Below, in pieces: positions 53,525-64,000 of a stretch of 64,000 nt of DNA. The notes below the pieces were generated by a model, which saw nothing but the letters and a program-made list of their open reading frames with translations, was not told the origin of the DNA and did not search any database. Every line of letters starts with the position of its first letter. Within the stretch, counting starts at the first letter, position 1. Position numbers and translations under genes: made by a program. Source of the DNA: Didymella arachidicola (Eukaryota > Ascomycota > Dothideomycetes > Pleosporales > Didymellaceae). The DNA is taken from assembly GCA_016630955.3 (NCBI GenBank), contig CM049985.1:310001-374000 (forward strand). The letters are read 5' to 3'.

Positions 53525-54692
53525 AATGCCGCGAGTCTGGCTCGAATCGCCTGTGTGTGAGGAATGAAGGGTCCAGTCGTGCCTCCCTTCTCTTGAGATT
53601 CGGTGTCGTGCCTGCGACTTAGGTGGTCAGGTGCCGGCTGGGGCGCGTGGGTACAGCCACGCGGGCGCAGTCGTGACCTGATTAACGACGCCAGAGGTTT
53701 CTCCTGCACGGGAACTCTGCTGCTCAGTAGTCCAGATACTGCTCTTTGGCGGGGTGTTCGACGTGGTGGATGCACAGAGCGGTGACGTCGGTCTCGGCTG
53801 TAACGCAGATAAGACTCGTAAGGACACACGACACAGGCCGCGCAGCAAGAAAGCACAGGTGCAGACGAACAGAGACGACGGAGATGAGAGAGAAGGAGAA
53901 GCCGTGAACCGCAACAAAGCGTAGCATCAGCAGCAGAGTCATCACTCCTCCATCAACCACCCACACCCACCCACAGACCCTCACCTCAGACGATTCCCCG
54001 GTCCCGGTGTGGATACCGATACGAAGCAAAGCGCGCCATGCGGAAAGCCAGCGCCGCGATAAACGGCAGCTACTCGCACTGATTCGAGCAGGAGGACGGA
54101 ATCCGGGGCTGAGGCGCACAATCGCGCCCGCTGCGTGACATGTTGATAGCGGCGAGATAGGGAGATAAGCCGCACCGCACCGCTCTACCCCAAACCAGCG
54201 CGCCGCCGCTTGTGGCTTGGCGTAGCGTCTCACAGCGCCCGTTGCCTCGATGCATCTGACGAGGCTGTCTGCGCTTTTGAATGCGTGGGAAGATGATGCT
54301 GTTCTCTGTGTGCGCGATCAGTCCTGCACGCGAGATGAGATACGCGGATATGCAGTGTGGGGCGGCGGTATGCAGGGTATTCTGGGATGGACCCCGCGTT
54401 TGTCCGTCATCGGCGGGATGGTCAACTAATAAACACTACTCGAAACGTAAGGGAAACGCGAGCTTGGAGTTGCATATTAGGTCACATGGGCGCACGCGCG
54501 GGACAAAGGCTGGGATGAAAGTCACGATAATAAACCCGTGACGGGTCTGCGATGTCGTTGCTGCCATACGCACAAAGCACTTCATCCATCCTCACGCGTC
54601 GTCGCCAACCCTCGCATACCCCTCCCGCATCGCCTTCCAGCGTGGACTACACCCCGTCAGCACACTCGACACCCTCTCGCAGAGCGCACATA
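53525..54692. other. Intergenic region
   Basis: About 1.17 kb. No supportable gene. It contains ACCC-rich simple sequence near 53960 and the upstream region of the PQ-loop gene. Confidence 0.4.
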
Positions 54693-55465
54693 CTATCCGT
54701 AATTCCTCACCGCGACAATCCCCGCCGTCGCCGCCGCATACGCCCCCAACAACGCCCCCCAACTCGTCCCCGCCTGCCCCACCGCAAGAGCAGCGAGGTC
54801 GTACACCAAACACCCCCCGAAAATCCAATCACTCACGCTCGCAGCCGCCGCGAACCCAACACCCGTTGCGATCTGCACGAGCCCCGAGGGCGGGACACCG
54901 CGGTAGTACGCAGCGGAGGTGTTGTGCAGCAGATCCAACACGCCTATCCCCGCGAAGGTTTTCGCGACAACGTGCGTGAGCCAGTTTGGCGTTGATCTTG
55001 TATCGAGCGGCTCGAGAGAAGTAGCGATGTAAGATACCTGCGCGAGGGTGTTGATGATGACGAACATGTTCGATGTAGCGAGGTCGTTTGCGTTCCAGAA
55101 GAACATCCACGCTATCCGCCATTCACATTAGCATTTCTGCGCTGTGAGCACAAAATGGGAACGGGAGACGTACTCCCAATGCAAACATTCCCCAGACTAT
55201 ACACCCACGCAAACCTATTCATCATCGCACACTCCGCACTCGTCCCGTCCTGCCGCCACAACTTCCACAGCCAGGCGAGCTGGAACAGCTGCTGCGGGAA
55301 GAAAAACCCCGCGATCGCATAGGGATAGGGGGAGAAGGCTGCGAGGTTCTTGTTGTGGATGTCGAGCATGTTGGGGGAGGAGAACATGCCGTATTGCTGG
55401 GCGGCGAAGTCGAAGAGGAAGGAGGCGGGCGCGAGGTAGCGCGGTGTGGAGTGTGTGTTGCCCAT
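54693..55465 (-). CDS. Hypothetical membrane protein
   Basis: Exons 55465-55174 and 55111-54693 give 236 residues. The N-terminus MGNTHSTPRYL fits an N-myristoylation consensus. Hydrophobic segments follow near 38-55 (PYAIAGFFFPQQLFQLAWLW), 80-95, 100-125 (NMFVIINTLAQVSYI), 145-160 and two C-terminal helices (LVYDLAALAVGQAG, ALLGAYAAATAGIVAV). It resembles a class of fungal proteins of unknown function. The splice joins VCIG to TWMFFWNAND, a sensible helix. The Met at 55465 is preferred over the upstream Met at 55579, which would add a Thr/Ser-rich leader. Confidence 0.72.
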
Positions 55466-56180
55466 TTTGGTGGAGTGAGGGTTTGCGGTGGTTGTGATTG
55501 TGAGTGTGATTGTAGTATAATGGCGCTGCGAAGAGCGTGAGGTGTGTGTTTTGGGAATCGTATGGTTGGAGTCGTGCACGTCATGCCAAAATGCCGGACC
55601 TATCTTAGAACTAATCAGTCGGCGCGCGGTTAGCTCGGAGGCCGATGTCGAGCTAAAAGTCCTGACTGAGAGGCGTGACGTTGATGCGTGAAGGTAGCAA
55701 AGACTTTACATGGGGAGGCGCAAGTCAGTGAGTTTCAAGACCGACTCGTTGGAAGGGGTACCGAGTGGTATCGTGTTGGGAGCGGCATTCTCACTACTGC
55801 CAGTCTGCGATTGGTGAAGATAAATGGCATTGTGCTGCGTATGTTTCTCAGATGAAATTCTGGAGAGAAAGTGTTTCGTTGGACAAATAGTGACTGGGTC
55901 CCTTGGTTACTGCAGGTGCTGCTGTCACACATGCACGTGCCAGCGCTCGAGAGCTTACACACGCAAAAGTCTGCACAAAACCTCATTTGTAAAAATGCAT
56001 TGCGAGCCCAGTCTTCACCCAGGACAAAGAATCTATCTCCACGCTTCAAACCCAAGAACGCCTGAGCTCATCCCAAGATCATTCCGACCGGCCCAGTATT
56101 ACACATAGAATACAGAGGGATAGTCGCTGAGAGGTGCTGGTATATGAACATGTTGCTTTTGAGGAAACTTTCCAACAGGT
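55466..56180. other. Intergenic region
   Basis: About 715 bp: promoter of the membrane-protein gene and 3' flank of the NADH dehydrogenase gene. Nothing else was recognised. Confidence 0.4.
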
Positions 56181-58027
56181 CTAGACGCGCGAGACGTCGC
56201 GACCGAAGACCTTGGCCTTGACCCAGTCCATGAGCACCAGGATCCTGTTGCGGGTGCTGAAGCACATGCTGAGGTAAGCGGAGCGCCAGAAGAAGTAGGT
56301 GATTGTGCCGCCCGAGGCGATGTTGCCGGAGAACCACGAGATGTCAGCGACGGCCTTTTCGGAGCCGATGTAAGCGAGCGAGCCCTGGTGGGAGTACTCG
56401 AAGGGGTTGACGCCCTTGACGCGCCTCAGGCGCTTCTGGCAGTCCTTGATCTCTTCGAAGGCCTTGTTGCGGGCCTCGGCGTTGGGGGCCTTCTCTTGCA
56501 CCTCGGAGAGCTCGGTCAGCTTGGCCTCGATCTCCTGCGACTTGGCCATCTGGTTGAACATGCGGGCGAGGAAAGCACCCTCCTGAGCGGCGACCTGAGC
56601 GGTGGGGGCGTAGTTGGCGACGGCGCAGTCGCCGACAGCCCAGACGTTCTCGGTGCCCTTGACGACGAGGTATTCGTTGACGGCGAGACCACGGCGGGAG
56701 TCCTTTTGTGCGGGGATCTGGTTGATCAGGTCCTTGACCAGGGGTCGCAGAGCGTTACCCGTGGCCCAGACCAGAAGCCCGTAGGGGATGCGCTCCAGCT
56801 GCTTCTTGCCATCCGGGCCGGTCGACTCGGCCTCGATGTACTTTTCTGTGACCTTCTTGACCATGGTCTTTGTGCGGATGTCGATAGTCTCCTCCTTGAA
56901 CGTCTTCTCGGTGTAGTCGATGAGCTGCTTGGAGAACATGGGCAGGACATTGGGCAGGGCCTCGACGAGGGTCACGTGGAACTTGGACTGGATCTCGGGG
57001 ATCCACTTCTTCAGGTCGGAGTGGAAGAAGTCCTGGAGCTCACCAGCGAACTCGACACCGGTGGGGCCACCGCCGACGACGACCATGTGCAGCAGGCGCT
57101 TGCGCTCCTCCTCGGACTGGTCCTTGAAAGTAGCCGTCTCGCAGCAGTCCATGATGCGGTTGCGGATGGCCTGGGCATCGCCGACCTCCTTGAGGAACAA
57201 GCCGTGCTCGCGCACGCCGGGAATGCCTGTACCGCGTTAGCTATGGCGGGTGCGGAAGCGGGACACGACATACCGAAAGTGGCGTTCTCAGCGCCGACAC
57301 CGACGACGAGCATGTCAAAGGGAATCTCGGTCTGGGAGACGTCGCCCTTGATGGGCGACTCGTCGTTGACGTAGACGACGCGCTTCTCGTAGTCGATCTT
57401 GGTGGCCTCGGCCTCGTAGTACTTGACGGCGGCCTTTTTGTGGCGCAGGAAGTTGCGGATGGGCTCCATGATGGAGCGGTGCTCGATGGTGCCGACGGTG
57501 CATGAGGGCAGCAGGGGGGTGAAGAGGAAGTAGTTGCGCGGCGAGACGACGATGACGTTGTAGTTTTCCGTGTCGAGCTTCTTGAGCAGGGAGACGGAGC
57601 CCCAGCCGGTGCCTGTAGAGGTCAGCATTCATCGTCACGTGTGGGGGTCTGGACTGTGTTGTGGCCTACCGAGCACGACGAGCGTCTTCTTGGAGGGGTC
57701 GGGCGGCGGCTGGTCGACGGGGTTGCGCGTCTCGTAGATGCCGTAGCCAACGTATGCGAGGCCGGCGAGGGCAGACACCCACGTCAGCCGCCATGTCCAG
57801 CGCAGCACGCGGAAGCCGCCGCGCTTGACCTGCTGCTTGTCGGGCGTCAGGCTGCTCTGCTGGCGGATGCTGTGGCGCAGCACGAGCTGGCTCTGCACCG
57901 GACGCGGTGTCCAGCGCGCGCGGGCGGCCATCAGCGACGGGCGCTGGGTTGTGTAGGCGCGACGGCCGGCGAGCTGGGCCTGGGCGACGAGGTTCGCCGC
58001 CGCGAAGGGCCGCATGGGGGGAGCCAT
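56181..58027 (-). CDS. NDE1: Alternative (type II) mitochondrial NADH dehydrogenase, external type
   Basis: Exons 58027-57670, 57612-57274 and 57226-56181 give 580 residues. Rotenone-insensitive NDH-2 passes electrons from NADH to ubiquinone without proton pumping. The N-terminus is Arg/Ala-rich (FAAANLVAQAQLAGRRAYTT), a mitochondrial presequence, followed by a hydrophobic helix (LTWVSALAGLAYVGYGIYE). Two dinucleotide folds: KTLVVLGTGWGSVSLL (FAD) and MVVVGGGPTGVEFAGEL (NADH). Conserved blocks are SPRNYFLFTPLLPSCTVG, YGLLVWATGNALRP and VWAVGDCA. The C-terminus ends in a membrane-binding helix (ITYFFWRSAYLSMCFSTRNR). The transmembrane helix after the presequence suggests the intermembrane-space-facing (external) form. 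Confidence 0.93.
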
Positions 58028-59343
58028 TGAGCTGTGGGAGGCGTCGCAGGTGCACGGCGAGGCAGCCTTGAGGTGAGCCGGGAGGAGTGCGGTGGGCGGA
58101 GTGTCAGAGAACGGAGAGACAGAGGTCCGCTTGGAAAAAAGTAGTTTTGCGATGACGAACAGCAGCTTGCGGCTTGCCGAGCGCGCAGACAGGGATGCAC
58201 TTTGCGCCCCAAGATAAGCTCTTTTCCAATTAAAGCCCGTCCTGCCGCTTCCACCGGGACGACTGCTTTGCATCTGCTGGACGACTGAGTCGACTCCCAC
58301 GCGTTATTTTCACCTCACCACAACATGCTAGCTGCCAATGCCAATTGCGTCCGTCGTCTCTCAACACTCTCAGCGACTGCCTTGCGCTCGGCATCGGCGC
58401 CGGTCCGCTATGGGCCTTTACTGGTCGGACTACAGGCGAGCCTTCAATCCGGTGGCTGAACGGACAGTCATCCTTTTACGCGCAGCTTCACCCTTCCCGT
58501 TCGGTCCGTCTGTGCCCTGAGGCTCAAACTGCACGCGCTCCACAGTAGCCATAGTTCCCACACGCCGCCGGCCTGACGCTCACCAAGTCTTGGAACATCG
58601 AATTGCGCTGCACCAAAGCGGTGAATAATAGCCCGTCTAGGCCTGTGCTGTTTTGCCTGCTCGACGCGAGCTGCCTAATCACATGCCATCGTGAGGCTAT
58701 ACAATATTCTGTACAGCTTACATTCCCGCGGGAGCGGAAGAGCAGATCGTGACTAGGCTGTGGGGTGTGCACCGGTCATGTTGACCATCGCGCGCACTGC
58801 CACGCGATTCTCATCCGCGCAGACGTCTCGGTGCTCGCTGATGCTGGCTCGAGTTCGGATCTCACAGCCTGATCAGCGAACCATCTCCGTCTTCCCGAGC
58901 TTGACTTGAACACCGAGCAATACTGCTGCTCGTCGCGAGCTCCAATGGTCCTGCATCGCATTTCATCTTCACCCTTGTATCGAGTTCGTCTCCCATCACC
59001 CTTCAATGACGTTTTGTGAGATGACCAGGTTGATTCGATGGTCATGTTTTGGTGCACGGTAAAGTGACGGGGTTTCTTGGTTTGGGAGCGAGTTTCACAG
59101 CCTGAGATGGCGAATAATTCGTCTTACGGTTTTGTCAATTCGCAGCGTGAGTAGGTACTAGCTGCCCACTTCCCATCCAAAACATCAGCTCATCCAATCT
59201 TCCCCTCCAACAAGCGTGCTGGCTTATATTCCTCATCACACCGCATCACCTTTCATCCCGCAACACATCAGTCTTAACACTCCACTTATCCCCAGATCCG
59301 GCATACTCCCAGAGCGGTAGCTCGTCTTCTCCCCCCCCCCCCC

Positions 59344-59382
<39 letters not shown>

Positions 59383-59868
59383 CGCAGAGTGAGAATCCGC
59401 CATCTGCGCTTGTGCATAGTTATTGATGTCTACGTGACGATGCTAGCGCTGCGTTTAGAAGCGGTGCGAGCACGCCGGATATCTGTTGGGATGCGGGAAG
59501 TTAGCGTGATGGCGGTGGTGGTGTGGAGTGGTGTTTTTATTCTGCTGTAGACGCTGGGTAGTTTGTGGAAAACGGTGCGATTGTGTACGGGACTAGGGGT
59601 GATTGGTGCTGGTGTTGTTTGGCGGGGGTGAAGTTGAGGTGTGTGATATGTGAAGTGGTGAGGCGTGTCGGGAGCGGTTGTAGTGGGGGGGGGGATTGTG
59701 ATGGAGTGTCTTTGCAATTTATGCGACTGCGACTCTGTGTTGTAGGAGGGGCGGGAGGGGTGAGATGGATGGGGTGGGATGGACAAGGAAGGTGGATTAT
59801 AAATGTGTAAACAGCCCCGTCCAGAAACAGCACGCTGAGCTCTTACAAGTATACAATTCTTGTCTCCC
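58028..59868. other. Long intergenic region with homopolymer tract
   Basis: About 1.84 kb. No coding sequence was supported on either strand. It contains the C14-A37 tract at 59331-59381 and GT/GGGG-rich sequence near 59600-59800. Confidence 0.45.
59331..59381. repeat. Homopolymer tract C14 followed by A37
   Basis: Fourteen C then thirty-seven A without interruption. It could be a simple-sequence tract, an old retroposed poly(A), or partly a sequencing artefact. No retroelement ORF or LTR was seen beside it. Confidence 0.9.
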
Positions 59869-61688
59869 TTACGCCCTAACATCTCTCAACCGCACCATCA
59901 ACGGCCTCTTCTCCCACAACGTAAACACCTCCTGATCCGCCCAGTCCGCGCTCTCAGGACAAAGCCGCATATCGAAGTTAAACACGACCTTTGTGATGAT
60001 AAGCCGCATCTCGTGATACGCCATACTATTCTGCTTAGCCTCTCTCCTTGCCATACTCAATGAAGAAGCTCAAGACTCACTTTTTCCCCAAACAATCCCT
60101 CGAACCAACAGAAAACGGCTGTAGCGCGGCCCTGCGATCGCTCGCGAATTTCTCGTCGCCGAGCCAGCGTTCGGGGGCGAAGGAGGTTGGGTGTTTGAAG
60201 TTGAGCGGGGAGGTGTACATGGCGTAGTGGGGTGCTGTGACTGTTGTCTGGGTGTGTTAGCGGTGTAGTCGGGTGTGGGAGGGAGTGCGTACTCCTGGGG
60301 GGACGAAGTGGCCGCAGATAGTGGAGCCGTTTGCGGGGGTTAGGTGCGGAAGACCGACTGGCACCGGGGGGTAGAGACGGAGTGCTTCTTTTAGGCAGGC
60401 AGCGAGGTAAGGTAAAGTGGCGATGGCTTCCATTGACATGTCCTCCTCTTTCGCGAACGCGCTGCGGATCTCGTCGCTGAGGGTGGCCATCGTGCTGGGG
60501 TTCCTGAGTAAAAGGTACGTCAAGCCGGAGAGCAAAGTGGCAGTTGTTTCTGTGCCGGCTACCATGAACAGCGCCGCGTTCGCGTCCATTTCGCCGCGCG
60601 AGAGCTGCGTGCCGTCCTCCTGGCCTAGCACGTAGTCCCACAGGTCGCGGCCCTCGGTCGTCCGGCCGCGGTCAAGGCGCTTGGTAACGCGCTCGACGCT
60701 GTACTGGAAATGCTCGTATCTTTTCTTTTGGAACGTGGCTGGCAGATTTGCTTTGATGGTGCGGGCTAGCCAGGGGTAGTAATTGAGGAGGTTGAATCTG
60801 CTGCCGAACTTGATGGACGCGAAGATGACGGAGACCCAGGGATCGTACTTGGAGTCGTCGAGCATGTGGAGGGGTTCGCCAAAGGTGAGATCACCCATGA
60901 CGTCGAAGGTCGTGACTGTGAGGGTCGGTGTCAGTGACAAGAGTTGACGGTGCAATACTCACAGTTGTAGTTCTTCACCATGTCAAACTCATGCTCGGGC
61001 TCTTCGCGTACAGCCTTTCTCAGATTCCCGACCAGCTGCTCGACATATTTCATAAACAAGGGCTCCTGCTCCTTCAGCGCACGGTCTGAGAAAGCAGGCT
61101 TGAAGATACGTCGCACGCGCGCGTGGTCTGGTGCGCTTTGCTCTGTGATCAACGACGCCATTCCGTTGACACTTTTGCTGTACCACCGCCAGTTTTTTGG
61201 CGGAACAGAACCCAGCGTGCCTTTGCCTTGACCACTGCCGTGTCCGTAGATGTCTCGCCAGGCATCGGGGTGGATGAAGCTCAGCTCGTCGGGAGATGGG
61301 CGTACGACTTCGCCATACCGTGCGTGCAGCGCAATCATATACTGATGCTGGTGTCCAGTCCATGTTGCGATGACCTTTGGTAGTCGTGAGGCTGCTGAGA
61401 GTTTCCGGCCTGGGAAGTTGCGTAGTGGATGGAAATAGACTCTGTAGATGCCGCGGAAGATGTACTGGGTAGTCAACTATCGTTTGTTAGCACGGCGGAG
61501 GTTTGCTGGTGCACTCTGTGGTAGGCGCTGCTCTGGACAGTACCGATTTCACGTTGTGCACAAGATAGGTATGCTTCACTAACCGCAACGACAACCGCAA
61601 CAATCACTCGCAACGGCGACGCATGCTGAACAATCCGCACCAGCGTAGAAACAAAACTCATACTTTCCGACATATTAGATGGCGACAT
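59869..61688 (-). CDS. Cytochrome P450 (CYP65-like)
   Basis: Five exons, 61688-61584, 61476-60963, 60915-60293, 60247-60081 and 60025-59869, give 521 residues. The N-terminus has a hydrophobic membrane anchor (LRVIVAVVVA) encoded by exon 1, then YRVYFHPLRNFPGRKL. The I-helix is AGTETTAT, ExxR is in KEALRLYPP, the PERW block is FAPERWLGDEKF, and the heme loop is FSVGSRDCLGKN, followed by MAYHEMRL. The general look is of the fungal clade often annotated isotrichodermin C-15 hydroxylase-like; the substrate cannot be told. Two acceptor choices (60248 and 60026) were set by conserved readings PPGTTVTAPHY and GKNMAYHE. No biosynthetic core gene is nearby. Confidence 0.88.
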
Positions 61689-62220
61689 TCAAAGACTCTG
61701 ACCTCCACAATAGAAAGACGACTTATGCTTGATGACATGTCCGAATTAGGACACCGTCCCCTTGCTGACCTCCGATAGTCCGCCCAGTGCATGTGCAAGC
61801 GGGGGTTGCTGCGCGTTGACGTCGTACTGGTGAGACACTGTGCATGTTGATCGAAGCTTCGCTACTGGAGTCATTGGAGGCGATCCCTGGGGAGTGTGTG
61901 CAATGCTTGTACTGTGATATAACGGGATGCTGTATGCGGGTTATTGGATTTCCCCGCTGTATGCTCTGTGGTATTTCCGACTCTCCGCAGAGCAGACCCT
62001 GCCATCCCTGGCGAGTGTGCCGCTAGTGCATTATCATCTTGCTGGGCATCACGCCAGCTTATCACCATTGCATGGGTCAGGTGTTTGTGATGCAGCCAAC
62101 ACTCTCACGACAAGAAGTGACGAGTAAGGCTTAATCGTAAACAACACAAGCCATGACTGAATTCAGGGTATTGCTTTTCCCAAAACGCCTCCCAATGCAC
62201 ACACCCCCACCTCACACCAT
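61689..62220. other. Intergenic region
   Basis: About 530 bp between the P450 promoter and the ENP1 3' end. Nothing was recognised. Confidence 0.4.
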
Positions 62221-63750
62221 CTACCCCATAACCATGGTATCATCACCATCCACACCCACCGCAGCCGCGGGCTCAGCAACAACGCCCCGCCCCCTCCCCT
62301 CGAGCAATTCCCGCCTAACCTCGGGGCTAATACTCTTATGCCCCCTCGTCAGGAGCAGATCGAGCAGGGCCTCGCGCTGGTCCTCTGTGATGTCGTTCCT
62401 GTAGCGCTGCGCAAAAGCAAGCAGACACTGATGCCAAATAACCGGCAATTTGCCCATGCCACCCAGATCGCCCGCGAGGGACTCGGTGTCCATGTCGTCG
62501 GCGGAGCTAGCGCCGGCGGCGCGGAAGCGCAGGAAGTGGAAGACGAGGGCGTCGATGACTTTGAACGGGAGCGCGTATTTTTTCTCGAGGAGGGTTTTGA
62601 TGAAGATGTTGCAGGGGCCGGCGGCGTCGGGGTCGCTGGACATTTGGGCGGCTGCGATTTCGCACAGGCGGTGCAGGGCGGCGGCGGAGTGCAGGACGGG
62701 GACGGATACTTTGGCGACGACGGAGGCGATGATTGTGGCTTCGCGTTGGGTGCAGCGGGTTTCTGTGAGGAGGGGGAAGACGATGCCCTTGAAGAAGGCG
62801 CTGGGTTTGTAGAGGGCCTTTTTGAGGGAGTTGTATAGGTGGATGTTTAGCTTCTGGGTCTCGGCGATGTTGGACTGGACGGCGGGCAGCAGGACGGTGT
62901 TGAGGAAGATTTGGGCGTTGTAGGGCTTCGAGGAGATGAAAATGCGGGTGGCGGCGTACATGGAGTTTGGGGTCCAGTTCTCGGGGCGTGTGATGGCGAG
63001 GAGGGTCTCCCAGGCGGGGATTGTGGGGAGGATCTTGAAAGGCTTGGGGAGCTTGCCGGCCTTGTAGCGCGACAGGATGAGGCCGACCTTGCTGTAGACT
63101 AGTAGGCGTTAGTAGGCGTCTTTTCAGAAGAGGGAGATGGACGTGCCCTCGACAACCTTTGCGGGCAGCTCGACGGCGTCTTCTGGTGCACCGCCGCCCA
63201 TGACCTCTCTGGGCCCTTCGTCGCCGTCGCCGGCGCCGCCTTCATGGGCAGCAATCTTCTCGAGGATGAGGGCGGCCAGGTCTGTGCCCGGCCCTGAGGG
63301 CGCCGTCTCTTGCCCTGGCCACTGGATTGGGTTGTCGTCTGTGGGGATGAACTTGTTCCATGCTGCCAGGTCGTCTGCGTCGATCTCTACCTCGTCGACC
63401 TCCGCCTCGTCTTCGCCCCACGCGTCGTCGTCGTCGTCGTCGAATTGCCCCGAGACATGCTCGTCGAGGTCTTCTTCGCCTAGTCTCGACTCGAAGTCGA
63501 AGGCCGGGTTTGCGGCCTTGGGTGCGCCCTTTTGGTTCTCGCGCTCGTCCTCTTCCTCGAGCTCTCTTCCGATTTCCAAGATCTTGCGCGAGCTCTTGGA
63601 GTCGACATAGCCCTGCTCGTCCTGGTCGTCGGTCTTGGTGCGCTTTGTGCGCTTGACCCTGTTCTTGTATGGGTCGGACGGGAGGTATTCCTCGGCGAGG
63701 GGGTTGTGTCGCTGGCTCTGCACGCCGGGCGACTTTGGTGCGCGAGGCAT
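62221..63750 (-). CDS. ENP1: Bystin / essential nuclear protein 1
   Basis: Exons 63750-63147 and 63098-62221 give 493 residues, near yeast Enp1 length. It is a 40S pre-ribosome assembly factor in nucleolus and cytoplasm. The N-terminal third is charged (KKNRVKRTKRT-like basic patch, acidic run DDDDDDAWGEDEAEVDEVEI). The bystin domain starts about residue 150 (DLAALILEKIAAHE) and includes VYSKVGLILSRYKAGKLPKP, TRPENWTPNSMYAATRIF, FLNTVLLPAVQ, NIHLYNSLKKALYKPSAFFK and LPVIWHQCLLAFAQRY. The intron begins GCACGT, contains a perfect TACTAAC branch site and ends TAG. This GC-AG choice gives the conserved KVVEVYSKVG reading, whereas the unspliced frame stops. Confidence 0.93.
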
Positions 63751-64000
63751 GGCTGAAAAAGATGCGGGCTACTCGCAGTGGATGCGGTGGCTGTGTTGTG
63801 TTGCTTGACTGCTGCTGGATATGAGGTTGAAGCAATGTCTTCTGGTAGTCTACTGGAGGCGTGGCAGTGAAGTCTTCGGGAAATGCGTCGGAGCAAAAAG
63901 TGTAGCGCATCGGCGCCATAAATTTTGGTGGGGGAATGCGACCCGAGCAAGGGTCCGTGCAGAAGGGCCGGTCGCGTCTGCATCGCCAGAGCTCACAAAC

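Noticed and set aside
56388..57374. 328-residue plus-strand ORF inside the NADH dehydrogenase gene
   Set aside because: Leu/Gly/Val-rich antisense shadow of a GC-rich gene with conserved motifs on the other strand.
59869..61688. P450 as part of a secondary-metabolite cluster
   Set aside because: No polyketide synthase, nonribosomal peptide synthetase, terpene synthase or dimethylallyl transferase lies in the window.
1..64000. tRNA, rRNA or other structured RNA genes
   Set aside because: No convincing TTCGA-type T-arm with matching stems was found by eye in the intergenic regions; a covariance-model scan would be decisive.

Overview
This window is nuclear DNA of a filamentous ascomycete, most likely a dothideomycete. 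The genes carry short GT-AG introns (mostly 45-75 bp). There are two Zn2Cys6 regulators, a HET-domain protein, CYP-type P450s, a fused cytochrome b5/b5-reductase, a YMC020W-type hydrolase and Fot1/pogo DNA transposons. Conserved eukaryotic genes (POL3, SPB1, ENP1, RPA3, HRI1, an alternative NADH dehydrogenase) anchor the annotation. The class-level assignment is inference. All intron-containing models below were assembled by hand, by matching splice sites and reading phase.

Layout. 1-9.7 kb: 3' part of an MFS carrier, a multi-pass membrane protein, a Zn2Cys6 regulator, a HET protein and a small four-helix membrane protein. 10-14 kb: a P450 and a cytochrome b5-b5 reductase fusion, transcribed divergently from one 515-bp promoter region. 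14.8-26.6 kb: a 3-hydroxyacyl-CoA dehydrogenase fused to a beta-propeller, RPA3, a YMC020W-like hydrolase, a second Zn2Cys6 regulator and SPB1. 26.6-41.5 kb: a gene-poor, transposon-rich stretch. It holds an apparently intact pogo-like element (E4, 28.1-30.3 kb), a secreted sedolisin, two divergent coiled-coil genes, and a nest in which two elements (E2, E3) lie head to tail inside a decayed third (E1). The broken end of E1 is fused to a coiled-coil ORF. 41.5-47.7 kb: a thymine 7-hydroxylase-like dioxygenase, a disrupted coiled-coil ORF, HRI1, an isoorotate decarboxylase-like amidohydrolase and a GNAT acetyltransferase. 48.3-63.8 kb: POL3, a PQ-loop transporter, a small membrane protein, an external-type NADH dehydrogenase, a second P450 and ENP1.

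How the genes may work together. The b5/b5-reductase fusion could supply electrons to the divergent P450. The dioxygenase and amidohydrolase match the two steps thymine to isoorotate to uracil of fungal thymidine salvage and lie 2.8 kb apart. POL3 and RPA3, both S-phase genes, each have an ACGCGT (MCB-type) hexamer within about 110 bp of their start. SPB1 and ENP1 both act in ribosome assembly but are far apart here. No polyketide, nonribosomal-peptide or terpene core gene is present, so this is not a classical secondary-metabolite cluster.

The least ordinary material is the transposon family. Four pogo/Fot1-type elements carry different, internally repeated termini. All share a CACCCCAC core just inside those repeats, and at least two encode a C-terminal CCHC zinc knuckle on a DDE transposase.
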